DNA of 64,000 nucleotides from Hymenobacter metallicola (GTDB lineage: Bacteria > Bacteroidota > Bacteroidia > Cytophagales > Hymenobacteraceae), in contig NZ_SRMB01000001.1 of NCBI RefSeq assembly GCF_004745645.1, forward strand, positions 992,001 to 1,056,000. The letters run 5' to 3'. Under the pieces are notes generated by a model. It worked only from the letters and a program-made list of their open reading frames with translations. It was not told the origin of the DNA and made no database searches. Position numbers and translations under genes: made by a program. This document shows, in pieces, positions 18,599 to 27,437 of the stretch; position 1 is the stretch's first letter, and every line of letters begins with the position of its first letter.

Positions 18599-18636
18599 CA
18601 AACCGCCCCCGTACCAAGCGGCACGGGGGCGGTTTG
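18599..18636 (-). terminator. Terminator of parE
   Basis: Stem caaaccgcccccgt / acgggggcggtttg, 14 bp with a 10-nt loop, 22 bp after the parE stop. Confidence 0.8.
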
Positions 18637-18657
18637 AGGGTTAGAGCAGAGTGGCTC

Positions 18658-20583
18658 CTAGGCAAAGGCCAGATCTTCCTCGGCTACCTCGCTCACGGGC
18701 AGTACGTCGGACGTCACCAGGTCTTTCTCCAGGCGCAGGTTATCGATGATAAATTCCTGGCGGGCGGGCGTATTCTTGCCCATGTAGTAGGTCAACACCT
18801 GCTGAATCGAGCGGTCCGACTGCAGGATGACGGGCTCCAGCTTGATATTGTCGCCGATAAATTTGCCGAACTCGTCGGGGCTGATTTCGCCTAGGCCCTT
18901 GAAGCGGGTAATTTCGGGGTTGCGGCCCAGCTTGCGCATAGCCTCCTGCTTTTCCTGCTCGTTGTAGCAATAAATGGTGGTCTTCTTGTTGCGCACCCGG
19001 AACAGCGGAGTTTCCAGAATAAACACGTGGCCGTTGCGCACGAGGTCGGGAAAGAACTGCAAAAAGAAGGTTAGCAGCAGCAGGCGAATATGCATGCCGT
19101 CCACGTCGGCGTCGGTGGCAATGACGACGCGGTTGTAGCGCAGCCCCTCGATGCCCTCTTCAATGTTGAGGGCGTGCTGCAACAGGTTGAGCTCCTCGTT
19201 TTCGTAAACGATTTTCTTCTTGAGCCCGAAGCAGTTCAAGGGCTTGCCGCGCAAGGAGAATACGGCTTCCGTCTCCACATTGCGGCTCTTGGTGATGGAG
19301 CCCGAAGCAGAGTCGCCCTCGGTAATGAAGAGCGTGGTCAGGGCCTCACTTTCCTGCTTGCCTTCGCCGAGGTGGAAGCGGCAGTCGCGCAGCTTGCGGT
19401 TGTGGAGGTTGGCTTTTTTGGCACGCTGGTTGGCCAGCTTTTTCACGCCCGCCATGTCCTTACGCTCCCGCTCGCTCTGCTCAATACGCTTTTTAAGGGC
19501 TTCGGCCACCGCCGGGTTCTTGTGCAGGTAGTTATCGAGGTGCTCCTTAAGGAAATCCAGGATATAGCCGCGTACGGTGGGCCCGTCCTCGCCCATGTTG
19601 ATGGAGCCCAGCTTGGTTTTGGTCTGCGACTCAAATACGGGCTCCTGCACTCGCACCGAAATGGCGGCCACGATGCTGGCCCGGATATCGGCCGCGTCGT
19701 ACTCCTTCTTGTAGTGTTCCCGCACGGTCTTGACCACCGCCTCGCGGAAGGCCGCCAGGTGGGTACCGCCCTGGGTGGTGTACTGGCCGTTCACGAACGA
19801 GTAATATTCCTCGCCGTAATCGTTGCCGTGGGTCATGGCTACCTCAATATCGGGGCCTTTGAGGTGAATGATGGGGTAGCGAACCGTCTCCGCGTCGGCC
19901 TTGCGGGACAGCAGGTCGAGCAGGCCGTTTTCGGAGTAATACTTCTGGCCGTTGAAGTTGATAGTCAGCCCCGCGTTGAGGTAGACGTAGTTCCAGATCT
20001 GGTTTTCGAGGTACTCCGGGATGAAGCGGTAGTTCTTGAAAATCGTGTCGTCGGGCTGAAACACCATCAGCGTACCGTTGCGCTGGCTGGTTTTCACCGG
20101 CTTAGGGTCCTGCTTAAGGATGCCACGCTCAAATTCGGCCGATTTCATCTGTCCTTCCCGCACGCTCTGCACCAGGAAGTAATTGCTGAGCGCGTTAACC
20201 GCTTTGGTACCGACCCCGTTTAAGCCTACAGACTTCTGGAAGACTTTCGAGTCATATTTACCGCCCGTATTAATCTTACTGACCACATCCACCACCTTAC
20301 CCAGCGGAATGCCCCGGCCGTAGTCGCGCACCTGCACGCGGCTGTCCGAAATCTTGATGTCGATGGTGCGGCCGTGGCCCATCACGTGCTCGTCAATGGA
20401 GTTATCAATAACTTCCTTCACCAACACATAAATCCCGTCGTCGTAAGCAGAACCGTCGCCGAGCTTGCCGATATACATGCCGGGCCGCAACCGGATATGC
20501 TCGCGCCAATCCAGGGAGCGGATGCTGTCCTCGGTGTAGCCGTGGTCGGGAGTTGCAGCGATGGGTAGTTCTTCGTCAGCCAT
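18658..20583 (-). CDS. parE: DNA topoisomerase IV subunit B
   Basis: 641 aa from ATG 20583; a GTG four codons upstream is the alternative. The GHKL ATPase domain is visible: [22 protein letters not shown] (Asn of the Bergerat fold), DYGRGIP and [14 protein letters not shown]. The transducer follows, then TOPRIM with [12 protein letters not shown] and [12 protein letters not shown] (the DxD metal ligands). It powers strand passage by ParC. It has its own terminator and probably its own promoter in the 197-bp divergent spacer shared with the AI-2E transporter gene, so it is not in one operon with parC. Confidence 0.95.
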   Translation of the reverse strand: MADEELPIAATPDHGYTEDSIRSLDWREHIRLRPGMYIGKLGDGSAYDDGIYVLVKEVIDNSIDEHVMGHGRTIDIKISDSRVQVRDYGRGIPLGKVVDVVSKINTGGKYDSKVFQKSVGLNGVGTKAVNALSNYFLVQSVREGQMKSAEFERGILKQDPKPVKTSQRNGTLMVFQPDDTIFKNYRFIPEYLENQIWNYVYLNAGLTINFNGQKYYSENGLLDLLSRKADAETVRYPIIHLKGPDIEVAMTHGNDYGEEYYSFVNGQYTTQGGTHLAAFREAVVKTVREHYKKEYDAADIRASIVAAISVRVQEPVFESQTKTKLGSINMGEDGPTVRGYILDFLKEHLDNYLHKNPAVAEALKKRIEQSERERKDMAGVKKLANQRAKKANLHNRKLRDCRFHLGEGKQESEALTTLFITEGDSASGSITKSRNVETEAVFSLRGKPLNCFGLKKKIVYENEELNLLQHALNIEEGIEGLRYNRVVIATDADVDGMHIRLLLLTFFLQFFPDLVRNGHVFILETPLFRVRNKKTTIYCYNEQEKQEAMRKLGRNPEITRFKGLGEISPDEFGKFIGDNIKLEPVILQSDRSIQQVLTYYMGKNTPARQEFIIDNLRLEKDLVTSDVLPVSEVAEEDLAFA

Positions 20584-20779
20584 TGTACTTTTCACAAATC
20601 AAATTCGAGGTAAAATAACGCAGAAAATTGAGGTTTTCCGCGTCTTGTTTTCGCTACTCAAGTTAGTAAAAACGTTCTTCACAACCTAAATCACTTAGGT
20701 AAGGTTCACCCAAAAAGGGATTAAAACCCCCATAAACCGTCCTTTTTCGCTCTCCCGCCCTTCCAATTTAATTAGCAAT

Positions 20780-21973
20780 ATGCTCCCTCCCGTTACCCAA
20801 CATCATTTGCCGCCTTCCGGTCATAAACCCCAGCCCGAGGTGAAGCAGCGCCCGATTGTGCAGTTTACTTTCGTGCTGCTGGCCGGGGTGCTGCTGGTCT
20901 ACTCGCTCCGGATGCTCGACGACGTGCTGCTGCCCCTGGCCTTTGCCGGCGTATTTACCCTGCTGCTGCTGCCCATCTGCCGGTGGCTGGAAGCCAAGGG
21001 CTTGGGCCGAATCTGGGCCATTATTCTGTGCCTGCTGCTGCTGATCGTGATTTTTGCCGGCATTGTGCTGGCCTTTGGCTCCCAGCTTACTCAGTTCAAA
21101 GACGAGATACCCAAGCTGCAAACCAAGACCATGGAGTTCTTCAACCAAGCCCAGGAGTGGGCCCACCAGCGCTTCGGCTACAAGCCCATGAGCATTGAAG
21201 AAGTAAAGGAATCCACGGTCAAGGCGCTGAAAAAGTCGGGCGGTACTTACCTGGGTACGACCCTGAATGTGACAACCAACGCCTTGGGCAACCTGGCGCA
21301 GGTCCTGATTTACATCTTCTGCTTGCTGCTCTACCGGGACCACCTGCGCCAGTTCATGTTCCGCTTCGTGACTCCCGATAAGCGCACCAACGTGCTGCAC
21401 ACCGTCGACAACATTCAGACCGTGGTACAAGCCTATATTTCGGGTCTGCTCAAGGTTATCGTCATTGTGGCCGTGCTCAATGGCATTGGGCTGGTGGTGC
21501 TGGGCGTCAAGTTTGCCATCTTCTTTGCCATCTTCGCCTCGGTGCTGGCCGTCATTCCCTACATCGGAATTATGATTGGGGCCACGATTCCGGCCATTAT
21601 CACGCTGGTCGAAACCGGCTCCCCCCTGCACGCGGCCGGCGTGATTGGCGTGTTCGTGTTCGTGCAATTTCTGGAAGGCAACTTCATTACGCCCATGATT
21701 ACGGGCTCCCAGGTCAGCATCAACCCGCTGGCGGCCATCCTGGCCCTGATCCTGGGCAATGAGCTGTGGGGCACGCCGGGCATGATTCTGAGTATCCCGA
21801 TTATGGCCGTCATCAAAGTGGTGCTCGACGCCAGCAAGGTTACTGAACCTTGGGGCTTTCTGCTCGGCGACACGGCCGAGGGCGAGGACTCCACCAAGCC
21901 CGACAAGGACAAACCCAATCAGCTCAGTTGGTGGGACCGGCTGCTGGGGCGCAAAACCAAGCCAGCCAACTAG
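20780..21973 (+). CDS. AI-2E family transporter (PerM/TqsA-like)
   Basis: 397 aa. About eight membrane helices: a hairpin at residues 30-95 (TFVLLAGVLLVYSL..., IWAIILCLLLLIVIFAGIVL), a soluble helical stretch (about 100-180), then the conserved C-terminal block with VLAVIPYIGIMIGATIPAII and FLEGNFITPMITGSQVSINP, the signature of the family. Members export small molecules or act as Na+/H+-type carriers; the AI-2 link holds for E. coli TqsA only. The last 30 residues are a charged cytoplasmic tail. It is alone on its strand with a double terminator. Confidence 0.93.
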   Translation: MLPPVTQHHLPPSGHKPQPEVKQRPIVQFTFVLLAGVLLVYSLRMLDDVLLPLAFAGVFTLLLLPICRWLEAKGLGRIWAIILCLLLLIVIFAGIVLAFGSQLTQFKDEIPKLQTKTMEFFNQAQEWAHQRFGYKPMSIEEVKESTVKALKKSGGTYLGTTLNVTTNALGNLAQVLIYIFCLLLYRDHLRQFMFRFVTPDKRTNVLHTVDNIQTVVQAYISGLLKVIVIVAVLNGIGLVVLGVKFAIFFAIFASVLAVIPYIGIMIGATIPAIITLVETGSPLHAAGVIGVFVFVQFLEGNFITPMITGSQVSINPLAAILALILGNELWGTPGMILSIPIMAVIKVVLDASKVTEPWGFLLGDTAEGEDSTKPDKDKPNQLSWWDRLLGRKTKPAN

Positions 21974-21980
21974 CTAGCCG

Positions 21981-22036
21981 CGGCCGGTTGGCCGTTTTTT
22001 TACCCTCGTCGTGACAAAACGGCGAGGGTATTTTTT
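21981..22036 (+). terminator. Two tandem terminators
   Basis: A first hairpin CGGCC-ggtt-GGCCG with seven T (21981-22001) is followed at once by a second, taccctcg / cgagggta (22001-22030) with six T. Confidence 0.85.
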
Positions 22037-22184
22037 ATCCAACCTTCTGTTGCATACTCTCATAACCCAAATTTTATATCCTGGACAAAGCAACCCTACT
22101 GTTCGGTTGCAGGTATAAAAGCCCAGTCAACCACAGTGCGTTGATGTTCTGAACTCTTACTTCCACCTAAAATTTTCTTGTCTT

Positions 22185-22655
22185 ATGGCAACTATCACCT
22201 CGGAAACCGCCCGTGCTTATAACGACCTCGTAGAAATTAACAAGACGGCCGCTAAGGGATACCAAGAAGCCGCTGAAGGCGTGAGCAGCCCCGATCTGAA
22301 GTCGAAGCTGAGCGAGCTAAGCCAGCAGCGGGCCCAGTTTGTGTCGCAGCTGACGCAGCAGGCCCAACAAATTGGCATCAACCCCCAGGACGGCAATACG
22401 CTGGAAGGCGTGGTGGCCGATGCCGCCGCCGCCGTGCACCGCGGCTGGATCAATATTAAATCGGCTATTACCGGCCAGGACGACTCGGCCATCCTGGGCG
22501 AGTGCGAAACCGGCGACGCCACGGCCCTGACGGCCTACGAAACGGCGCTGAAGTCGCAGGAAATTCCGGCCCAAGCCCGTACCGTCATTGAGCAGCAGCA
22601 CAGCGAAATTCTGTCGGCCAAAAACTGGGTAACCCAGCAGAAAGGCCGCCGTTAG
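22185..22655 (+). CDS. PA2169-type four-helix-bundle protein (DUF2383)
   Basis: 156 aa, soluble, no signal peptide. The ferritin-like arrangement is visible: RAYNDLVEINKTAAKGYQEA, LSQQRAQFVSQLTQQAQQ, AAVHRGWINIKSAITGQD and LGECETGDATALTAYETAL. Family members are found in stress and biofilm contexts in many Gram-negatives, with no known reaction. The gene stands alone, 210 bp after the transporter, closed by a strong terminator. Confidence 0.9.
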   Translation: MATITSETARAYNDLVEINKTAAKGYQEAAEGVSSPDLKSKLSELSQQRAQFVSQLTQQAQQIGINPQDGNTLEGVVADAAAAVHRGWINIKSAITGQDDSAILGECETGDATALTAYETALKSQEIPAQARTVIEQQHSEILSAKNWVTQQKGRR

Positions 22656-22677
22656 GCTTGCTTAGCGTATCCTAAGT

Positions 22678-22709
22678 AAAAAAGCCCGACCTTCTGGTCG
22701 GGCTTTTTT
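22678..22709 (+). terminator. Terminator
   Basis: Stem aaaaaagcccgacc / ggtcgggctttttt with a 4-nt loop and a T run, 23 bp past the PA2169-type gene. Confidence 0.92.
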
Positions 22710-22870
22710 CGTGCCTTTCTGCCTGTGGGCTATCCGGCCCTGTTGGGCTCGTCCCTTTCTTTATTGAGCAATAGAACGGCAGCAGAGCTAGAAGAATGTG
22801 TAGCTGAACCGTAGTTTTCTCCTGCTTCCCACCTCAGGCAAACTTCCCGGTGTGCAACCTTCGTAGGTGT

Positions 22871-22878
22871 TATCTTTG
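22871..22878 (+). promoter_or_regulatory. Candidate -7 promoter element TATCTTTG
   Basis: Exact TAnnTTTG, 46 bp before the TTG start of the exonuclease/GIY-YIG gene. The -33 element is not clear. Confidence 0.45.
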
Positions 22879-22924
22879 TTACCAATCCTATTAGCACTTT
22901 CTTTTACCTGAATCCGCGCCGCTT

Positions 22925-24433
22925 TTGTACGCCATCATTGACCTTGAAACTACCGGGGGGCAGCCTACCCAGGACCGCATCACGGAAATAGCTATTTTTA
23001 TACACGACGGCGACAAGGTCGTGGATCAATACAGCACGCTCATCAATCCGGGGCGGCCTATCCCCTTTTTCATCACCCAGCTTACCGGTATCACCGATGA
23101 TATGGTGCGCGACGCGCCCAAGTTTCACGAGGTGGCCCGCAAAGTGGTGGAGCTAACGGAGGGTTGCGTTTTTGTAGCGCACAATGTGCGTTTCGACTAT
23201 TCCTTCCTGAAAAAGGAGTTTGCGGACCTAGGCTATAACTACTCGCGCAAGACCCTGTGCACCGTGCGCCTGAGCCGCTCCCTGATTCCGGGCCAGCCCA
23301 GCTACAGCCTGGGGAAGCTCTGCCAGAACATCGGGATTCCGCTGGAGGGCCGCCACCGCGCCGCCGGCGACGCGGCCGCCACGGCTATTCTCTTCGACCG
23401 CCTGCTCAAAATAAGCCAGCAGGAGGAGGCCCTGCGCAACCCAACTATCTCGGCGGCCGATACCCTGGCTACCGTCGATGCCCTGGCCCCAACGGGCCGT
23501 CCGAAGAAGGCTCCGGCCGGCGCCGGCGCAGCCCCGCCCAAGCAGCCCAGCCCCCGGCGCGTGGCGGCCGTGCAGGAAGCTATTCGCACGGCGTTGCTGC
23601 CGCCCAATATCACGCCCGAAAAAGTGGCTTCCCTGCCGCAGGAAGCGGGCGTGTACTATTTTCACAACGAGCAGGGCGAGGTCATTTACGTTGGGAAGAG
23701 CATCAACATCTACAAGCGGATTCAGCAGCACTTTGCCGTCGATTACAAGTCGCGCAAGTCGCTGGAATTCAAGAACAGTATCTCCGACATTACCTGGGAG
23801 CTGACTGGCTCGGAGCTGGTGGCTCTGCTGTACGAGTCGGCGGAAATTAAGCGGATGAAGCCCCTCTACAACCGGGCCCAGCGCCGCTCGGTGTTTCCGG
23901 CCGGTATCTTTCTGCGCACCGACGAAAACGGCTACAAGCGCCTCTACTACGGCAAGGCCGACGACCACGCCGAGTCCCATCCCCTTATTGCCTTGGGCAA
24001 CCAGTACAAGGCCAAGGGGTTTCTGTTTCATAAGGTAGCCAAGTTCAACCTGTGCCAGAAGCTGTGTGACTTGTATAAAACCAACGGCTCTTGTTTTGAC
24101 TACCAGGTACACCGCTGCAAGGGTGCGTGCCTGGGCCTGGAACCCGCCGAAGAGTACAACAAGCGCGTGGAGGAAGCCATAGAAAGCTTTACCTACGAGC
24201 ACGGCTCCTTCGTCATTATCGGCCAGGGGCGCCGGGCCGACGAAAAAACCATTGTCGTGGTTGAGAATGGCCGCTACCTGGGATTTGGCTACGTTGATAC
24301 TGATTTCTCGGCCCGCAAGCTCAACGATTTCAAAGAAGTCATTACCCGCTATAACGACAACAAGGATGTGCAACAGATCATCCGCCAGTACCTGCGCACC
24401 AAGCACAAAGACAAAGTGAAGATATTCAAATAG
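22925..24433 (+). CDS. DnaQ-like exonuclease fused to UvrC/Cho-like GIY-YIG nuclease
   Basis: 502 aa from TTG 22925, directly before the exonuclease fold. Residues 1-170 are a DEDDh 3'-5' exonuclease: Asp6 and Glu8 (IIDLETTG), Asp91 (AHNVRFDYSF), His144 and Asp149 (GRHRAAGDAA). An Ala/Pro linker (about 190-225) leads to a GIY-YIG domain (AGVYYFHNEQ ... VIYVGKSINIYKRIQQHF) with a later Glu (YESAEIKRMKPLYN). Next come four Cys (LCQKLC, SCFDY, RCKGAC), as in the UvrC iron-sulfur region. It probably nicks DNA at damage and trims the end. Known in Bacteroidota and Actinobacteria as a polymerase-epsilon-like/UvrC fusion; its exact role is unsettled. No UvrA or UvrB gene is nearby. Confidence 0.9.
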   Translation: MYAIIDLETTGGQPTQDRITEIAIFIHDGDKVVDQYSTLINPGRPIPFFITQLTGITDDMVRDAPKFHEVARKVVELTEGCVFVAHNVRFDYSFLKKEFADLGYNYSRKTLCTVRLSRSLIPGQPSYSLGKLCQNIGIPLEGRHRAAGDAAATAILFDRLLKISQQEEALRNPTISAADTLATVDALAPTGRPKKAPAGAGAAPPKQPSPRRVAAVQEAIRTALLPPNITPEKVASLPQEAGVYYFHNEQGEVIYVGKSINIYKRIQQHFAVDYKSRKSLEFKNSISDITWELTGSELVALLYESAEIKRMKPLYNRAQRRSVFPAGIFLRTDENGYKRLYYGKADDHAESHPLIALGNQYKAKGFLFHKVAKFNLCQKLCDLYKTNGSCFDYQVHRCKGACLGLEPAEEYNKRVEEAIESFTYEHGSFVIIGQGRRADEKTIVVVENGRYLGFGYVDTDFSARKLNDFKEVITRYNDNKDVQQIIRQYLRTKHKDKVKIFK

Positions 24434-24453
24434 CTACAGCGACTTTTTTCTTC

Positions 24454-24482
24454 ATCCCGACCCTCACCGGCCGGGATTTTTA
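24454..24482 (+). terminator. Terminator
   Basis: Short stem atcccg / cgggat with a T-rich tail, 20 bp past the nuclease gene. Confidence 0.65.
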
Positions 24483-24589
24483 TTGGAGGCTACTTGGACC
24501 TTTTGCTGTCGGGCTTACTTAATTATACCCCTTTTACTATATTCATTGCGCCATCCTCTGCCTTTCTCTCCCAGTAAAGTATTGACGCT

Positions 24590-25009
24590 ATGCAAACCCT
24601 GCTAAACGTTTCCTACCTGCGAATCTACCACGATGGTTTTGCGCACTCCCTCGAGCTGGAATGGCTGAATTTTGCCACCAGCGCCGAGTTGCGCACCGGC
24701 CTGGACATGGGCTTGCAACTCGCCGAGCAGTACCACGTCCGGGCTTGGATCGGGAATCTCAGGCACATGCACCTCATCCGGCCGCTGGACCAGAAATGGA
24801 TCAATACCGACTGGTTTCCCCGCTTTGCCCTGCTGGATATTCTGCACATGGCCGTTGTAGAATCCGAAGATGTGCTGAACCGACAGGGCGTGACCCACAT
24901 CATGCACAACGCCCACGGCCTGGCCCCGCTGAGCACGGCTTATTTCAGCAATATTCAGGATGCCCGGCACTGGGTCCGGACCGCCGCCTACGCCTTTCAA
25001 CCCCACTAA
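24590..25009 (+). CDS. STAS/SpoIIAA-like small protein, copy 1
   Basis: 139 aa, soluble. It reads as an alternating strand-helix fold: SLELEWLNFATSAELRTGL, then VRAWIGNLRHMHLIRPLDQ, the invariant-looking WINTDWFPRFALLDI and a strand AVVESEDVLNRQ. The pattern (a strand with Trp, a long helix, DxxxM, PxDQxW, PR, VxxxDVL, YFxxxxxAxxW) recurs in the next gene on the same strand. Such proteins are abundant in Hymenobacter-like genomes and have no known function; the STAS resemblance is by predicted fold order only. Confidence 0.6.
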   Translation: MQTLLNVSYLRIYHDGFAHSLELEWLNFATSAELRTGLDMGLQLAEQYHVRAWIGNLRHMHLIRPLDQKWINTDWFPRFALLDILHMAVVESEDVLNRQGVTHIMHNAHGLAPLSTAYFSNIQDARHWVRTAAYAFQPH

Positions 25010-25239
25010 CCGATAAGCAGTTACCTCTACTCAAATCCTACCTATCACTCCCGGGGCCCGGAGTGCAGCCCTTGTGTGCCCAGCTTACTTGCTACGGAGG
25101 CTAAATTAAGTACGCAAAATTAAAATTCAGAGAGTACCAACAAGCTCGGCAATTCCTTGTATACTGGCACTCTGCCCCACTCCGCCACACCATTGCTATT
25201 GGCTTCTTCCTGTTAGTATTGCTTTAGCTCTGTTGTATA

Positions 25240-25665
25240 ATGGCTGATTTAGTTTATCCGTCCAACGCGTCGTTGTACTACCACAATGAGCTGGCTACCG
25301 TGGTCGAACACGGTGACGGCTACGCCCGCATCGACTGGAACCCGGTGCCCATTCGCAGCAGCTCGTTGCGGGCCGTGTACGAGCAGGTACTGCAGCTACT
25401 GCGCACCCGCGGGCTGTCCAAGGTATTGACCGATCATCAGATGATGCCCCCGATTCAGCCCAGCGACCAAGAGTGGCTTAGCCACAACTGGGCCCCGCGG
25501 GCCGTGCAGCAGGCCGGTTACCGCTTTTGTGCCATTGTGCAGGCCTACGACGTCCTCAGTCAGCTCTCCACGCAGAATATAGTACGGCAGCTCGAATCGG
25601 TGCCGCTGATGATACGCTACTTTGAAGACAATGAGTCGGCGGAGAAATGGCTACTCAATTTTTAA
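25240..25665 (+). CDS. STAS/SpoIIAA-like small protein, copy 2
   Basis: 141 aa, soluble. It shares with the previous gene the order YARIDWNP, long helix, LTDHQMMPPIQPSDQEWL, WAPRAV, CAIVQAYDVLSQL and YFEDNESAEKWLLNF. Identity is low, so the duplication is old. The stop lies 7 bp from the stop of the convergent kinase-like lipoprotein gene, with no terminator between. The 230-bp gap between the two copies shows no clear feature and suggests separate promoters. Confidence 0.6.
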   Translation: MADLVYPSNASLYYHNELATVVEHGDGYARIDWNPVPIRSSSLRAVYEQVLQLLRTRGLSKVLTDHQMMPPIQPSDQEWLSHNWAPRAVQQAGYRFCAIVQAYDVLSQLSTQNIVRQLESVPLMIRYFEDNESAEKWLLNF

Positions 25666-25672
25666 GTTTCTG

Positions 25673-27286
25673 CTAGAACAGCCGGTGCCGCAGCAGCCAA
25701 CCCGCCGCATCAAACTCGGTGGCCGCGGGCACGTAGCTTTCTACCTTCACGGGCTTCGCTACTTTGATGGTATTCCCGTCGCCACTGTCGTACACCATTA
25801 CGTTGGCCGCTTTGCCCGCTACCGATGTCGGGCTCATTAGCTCCACTACATCCTGCCCCGCCCCGTCGTAGATACCGACTTCGAAGCGGTGGTCGGGCAG
25901 GCCGCGCAACTCAAACGAGTCGTTGCCACCCAGACCAAATACTTTGATAGACCGGGTTTGTCGGTAATCGAAGGTGCGCCGCCCGGTCAGGCTGTCGGGG
26001 CGCCCGGCGGCTAGACTGTACACGCTCACGCGCAGCTGGCCCGGCCCCGTGGGCTCCAGCACGAAGCGCTCGGACTGGTCGGTACCCGGAATTTCAACTT
26101 CGCGGGCCAACAACTCATAGAAGCGGGCGGCCACGGCCGGGAGCTGGGCGCGCCGCCCCCGCAGATTTTCGTCGAACTCGGCCCCGGCTTCGGCATACAC
26201 TTCCTTGGGCCAGAGAGCCAAGGCTCCGCGAATAACGTCGTCGGACAAGCTGCGCTGCATCGAATCGGCGACTTGCTGGAAGTCCTGGGCCGTGAGATAC
26301 ACCAGCAACGACTTGTCCATGGGGCGGGCGGCCCGGTTGAGCCCTTCCACGTCGCCAAGACGGATTTTCTGGTGAAAGCTCTGGTAGTTTGACTTCACCC
26401 AGCCGATGATGTGCGTGAATACGCCGTCGTCGAATTTGAAGAAGGCGTGGTCCCGGTCGCGGGGAATGGCGCGGTAGACTGTGGCCCCGCCGCTGGCCGG
26501 AAAGCTGGCCCAGCGCCACTGGTCTTCCCGCCGGCTCCAGTCGCCGAGCCACATGTCGAACAGGCGGGCCCGTAGGTACCAGCGGGCATCAATGCGGTGC
26601 TTGGGGTTATACACCAGGTTGGTGAAAACCTTACGGGAGCTTTCGACCTTGGCCGAGCGGCCGAAGCTGCTCACAGCGCGCTGGTCGCCTTCCGGGCGCT
26701 CTTCAAACAGGTACAGCGCATTGGCAAAACTTTCGCGAAACGGGCCCAGGGCCGGGTCATCGGCCACGTACACCAGGCGCGGGTTGGTGTGGTATACCCC
26801 CGCGGCGGCGGCCAAAGGCGGCACGATGTAGGCACCGTAGGGGTTGATAACGCTGGTTTGGTCTTTCATGAGCCGCCCAATTGGTCCATCCCGCAAGGAT
26901 TCGGGCAGGGCCTTGGTGGCGTCCTTGTCTACGGACCGGAGCACGTACTGGGCGCCGTTACGGTCCAGCAAGCGCAGGTTGCGGGTTTGAAAGCTGCCTC
27001 CTTCCTGAATAGGGGTTAGGCCGCCGGGGACGGCCGTGCGCAGGTTAAACACGGGCGCCGTTACGGGCGTCGCCCACACCTGCCGGTAATGCTTACCCCA
27101 GAAAAACCGGTGAATAGGTCCTCGTAAATACTGGGTGCCGGCCGCTACGTGCACCGTGGAGTCGGGACCGATGATTGGAGGCGTGACCACCGGCGCAGCC
27201 GGCGCCGAACAGGCACTGAGCAGCAAGCAACTGGCCAGGGTGCCGCCCAGGACAGTCGGGCTCCTCACGAATAGTAGAAAGGACAC
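25673..27286 (-). CDS. Large lipoprotein with degenerate kinase-like motif
   Basis: 537 aa from GTG 27286 (another GTG at 27268 gives an even cleaner signal). Lipobox LLLSAC. It is a full-length paralog of the divergent neighbour: HRFFWGKHYRQVWATPV, YVLRSVDKDATKALP, AAGVYHTNPR, RLFDMWLGDWSRREDQWRW, IPRDRDHAFFKFDDG. In the neighbour the central motif is GDWDRHEGQW; here it is GDWSRREDQW, so the Asp and His expected to act in catalysis are Ser251 and Arg253, while the later Asp pair (Asp277, Asp279) is kept. It may be a pseudoenzyme partner. The kinase analogy is an inference from motif order; the family is otherwise unrecognised. Confidence 0.72.
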   Translation of the reverse strand: MSFLLFVRSPTVLGGTLASCLLLSACSAPAAPVVTPPIIGPDSTVHVAAGTQYLRGPIHRFFWGKHYRQVWATPVTAPVFNLRTAVPGGLTPIQEGGSFQTRNLRLLDRNGAQYVLRSVDKDATKALPESLRDGPIGRLMKDQTSVINPYGAYIVPPLAAAAGVYHTNPRLVYVADDPALGPFRESFANALYLFEERPEGDQRAVSSFGRSAKVESSRKVFTNLVYNPKHRIDARWYLRARLFDMWLGDWSRREDQWRWASFPASGGATVYRAIPRDRDHAFFKFDDGVFTHIIGWVKSNYQSFHQKIRLGDVEGLNRAARPMDKSLLVYLTAQDFQQVADSMQRSLSDDVIRGALALWPKEVYAEAGAEFDENLRGRRAQLPAVAARFYELLAREVEIPGTDQSERFVLEPTGPGQLRVSVYSLAAGRPDSLTGRRTFDYRQTRSIKVFGLGGNDSFELRGLPDHRFEVGIYDGAGQDVVELMSPTSVAGKAANVMVYDSGDGNTIKVAKPVKVESYVPAATEFDAAGWLLRHRLF

Positions 27287-27437
27287 GTAATAGGATCGAA
27301 AGGGCGGAAAAATGACCAGCCGGAGCAGGTCCTGCCCTTATAGCGCAAACCACGGCCCAGCGGTTGTGCTTACTTGGCTGGCCACTTTTATGGCGCAGCT
27401 TCGTTGAAGGACTCAAGTCGCGCCTTTTCTCGTCCCA

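Noticed and set aside
19090-20223. 377-codon plus-strand frame opposite parE
   Set aside because: A shadow of a certain gene.
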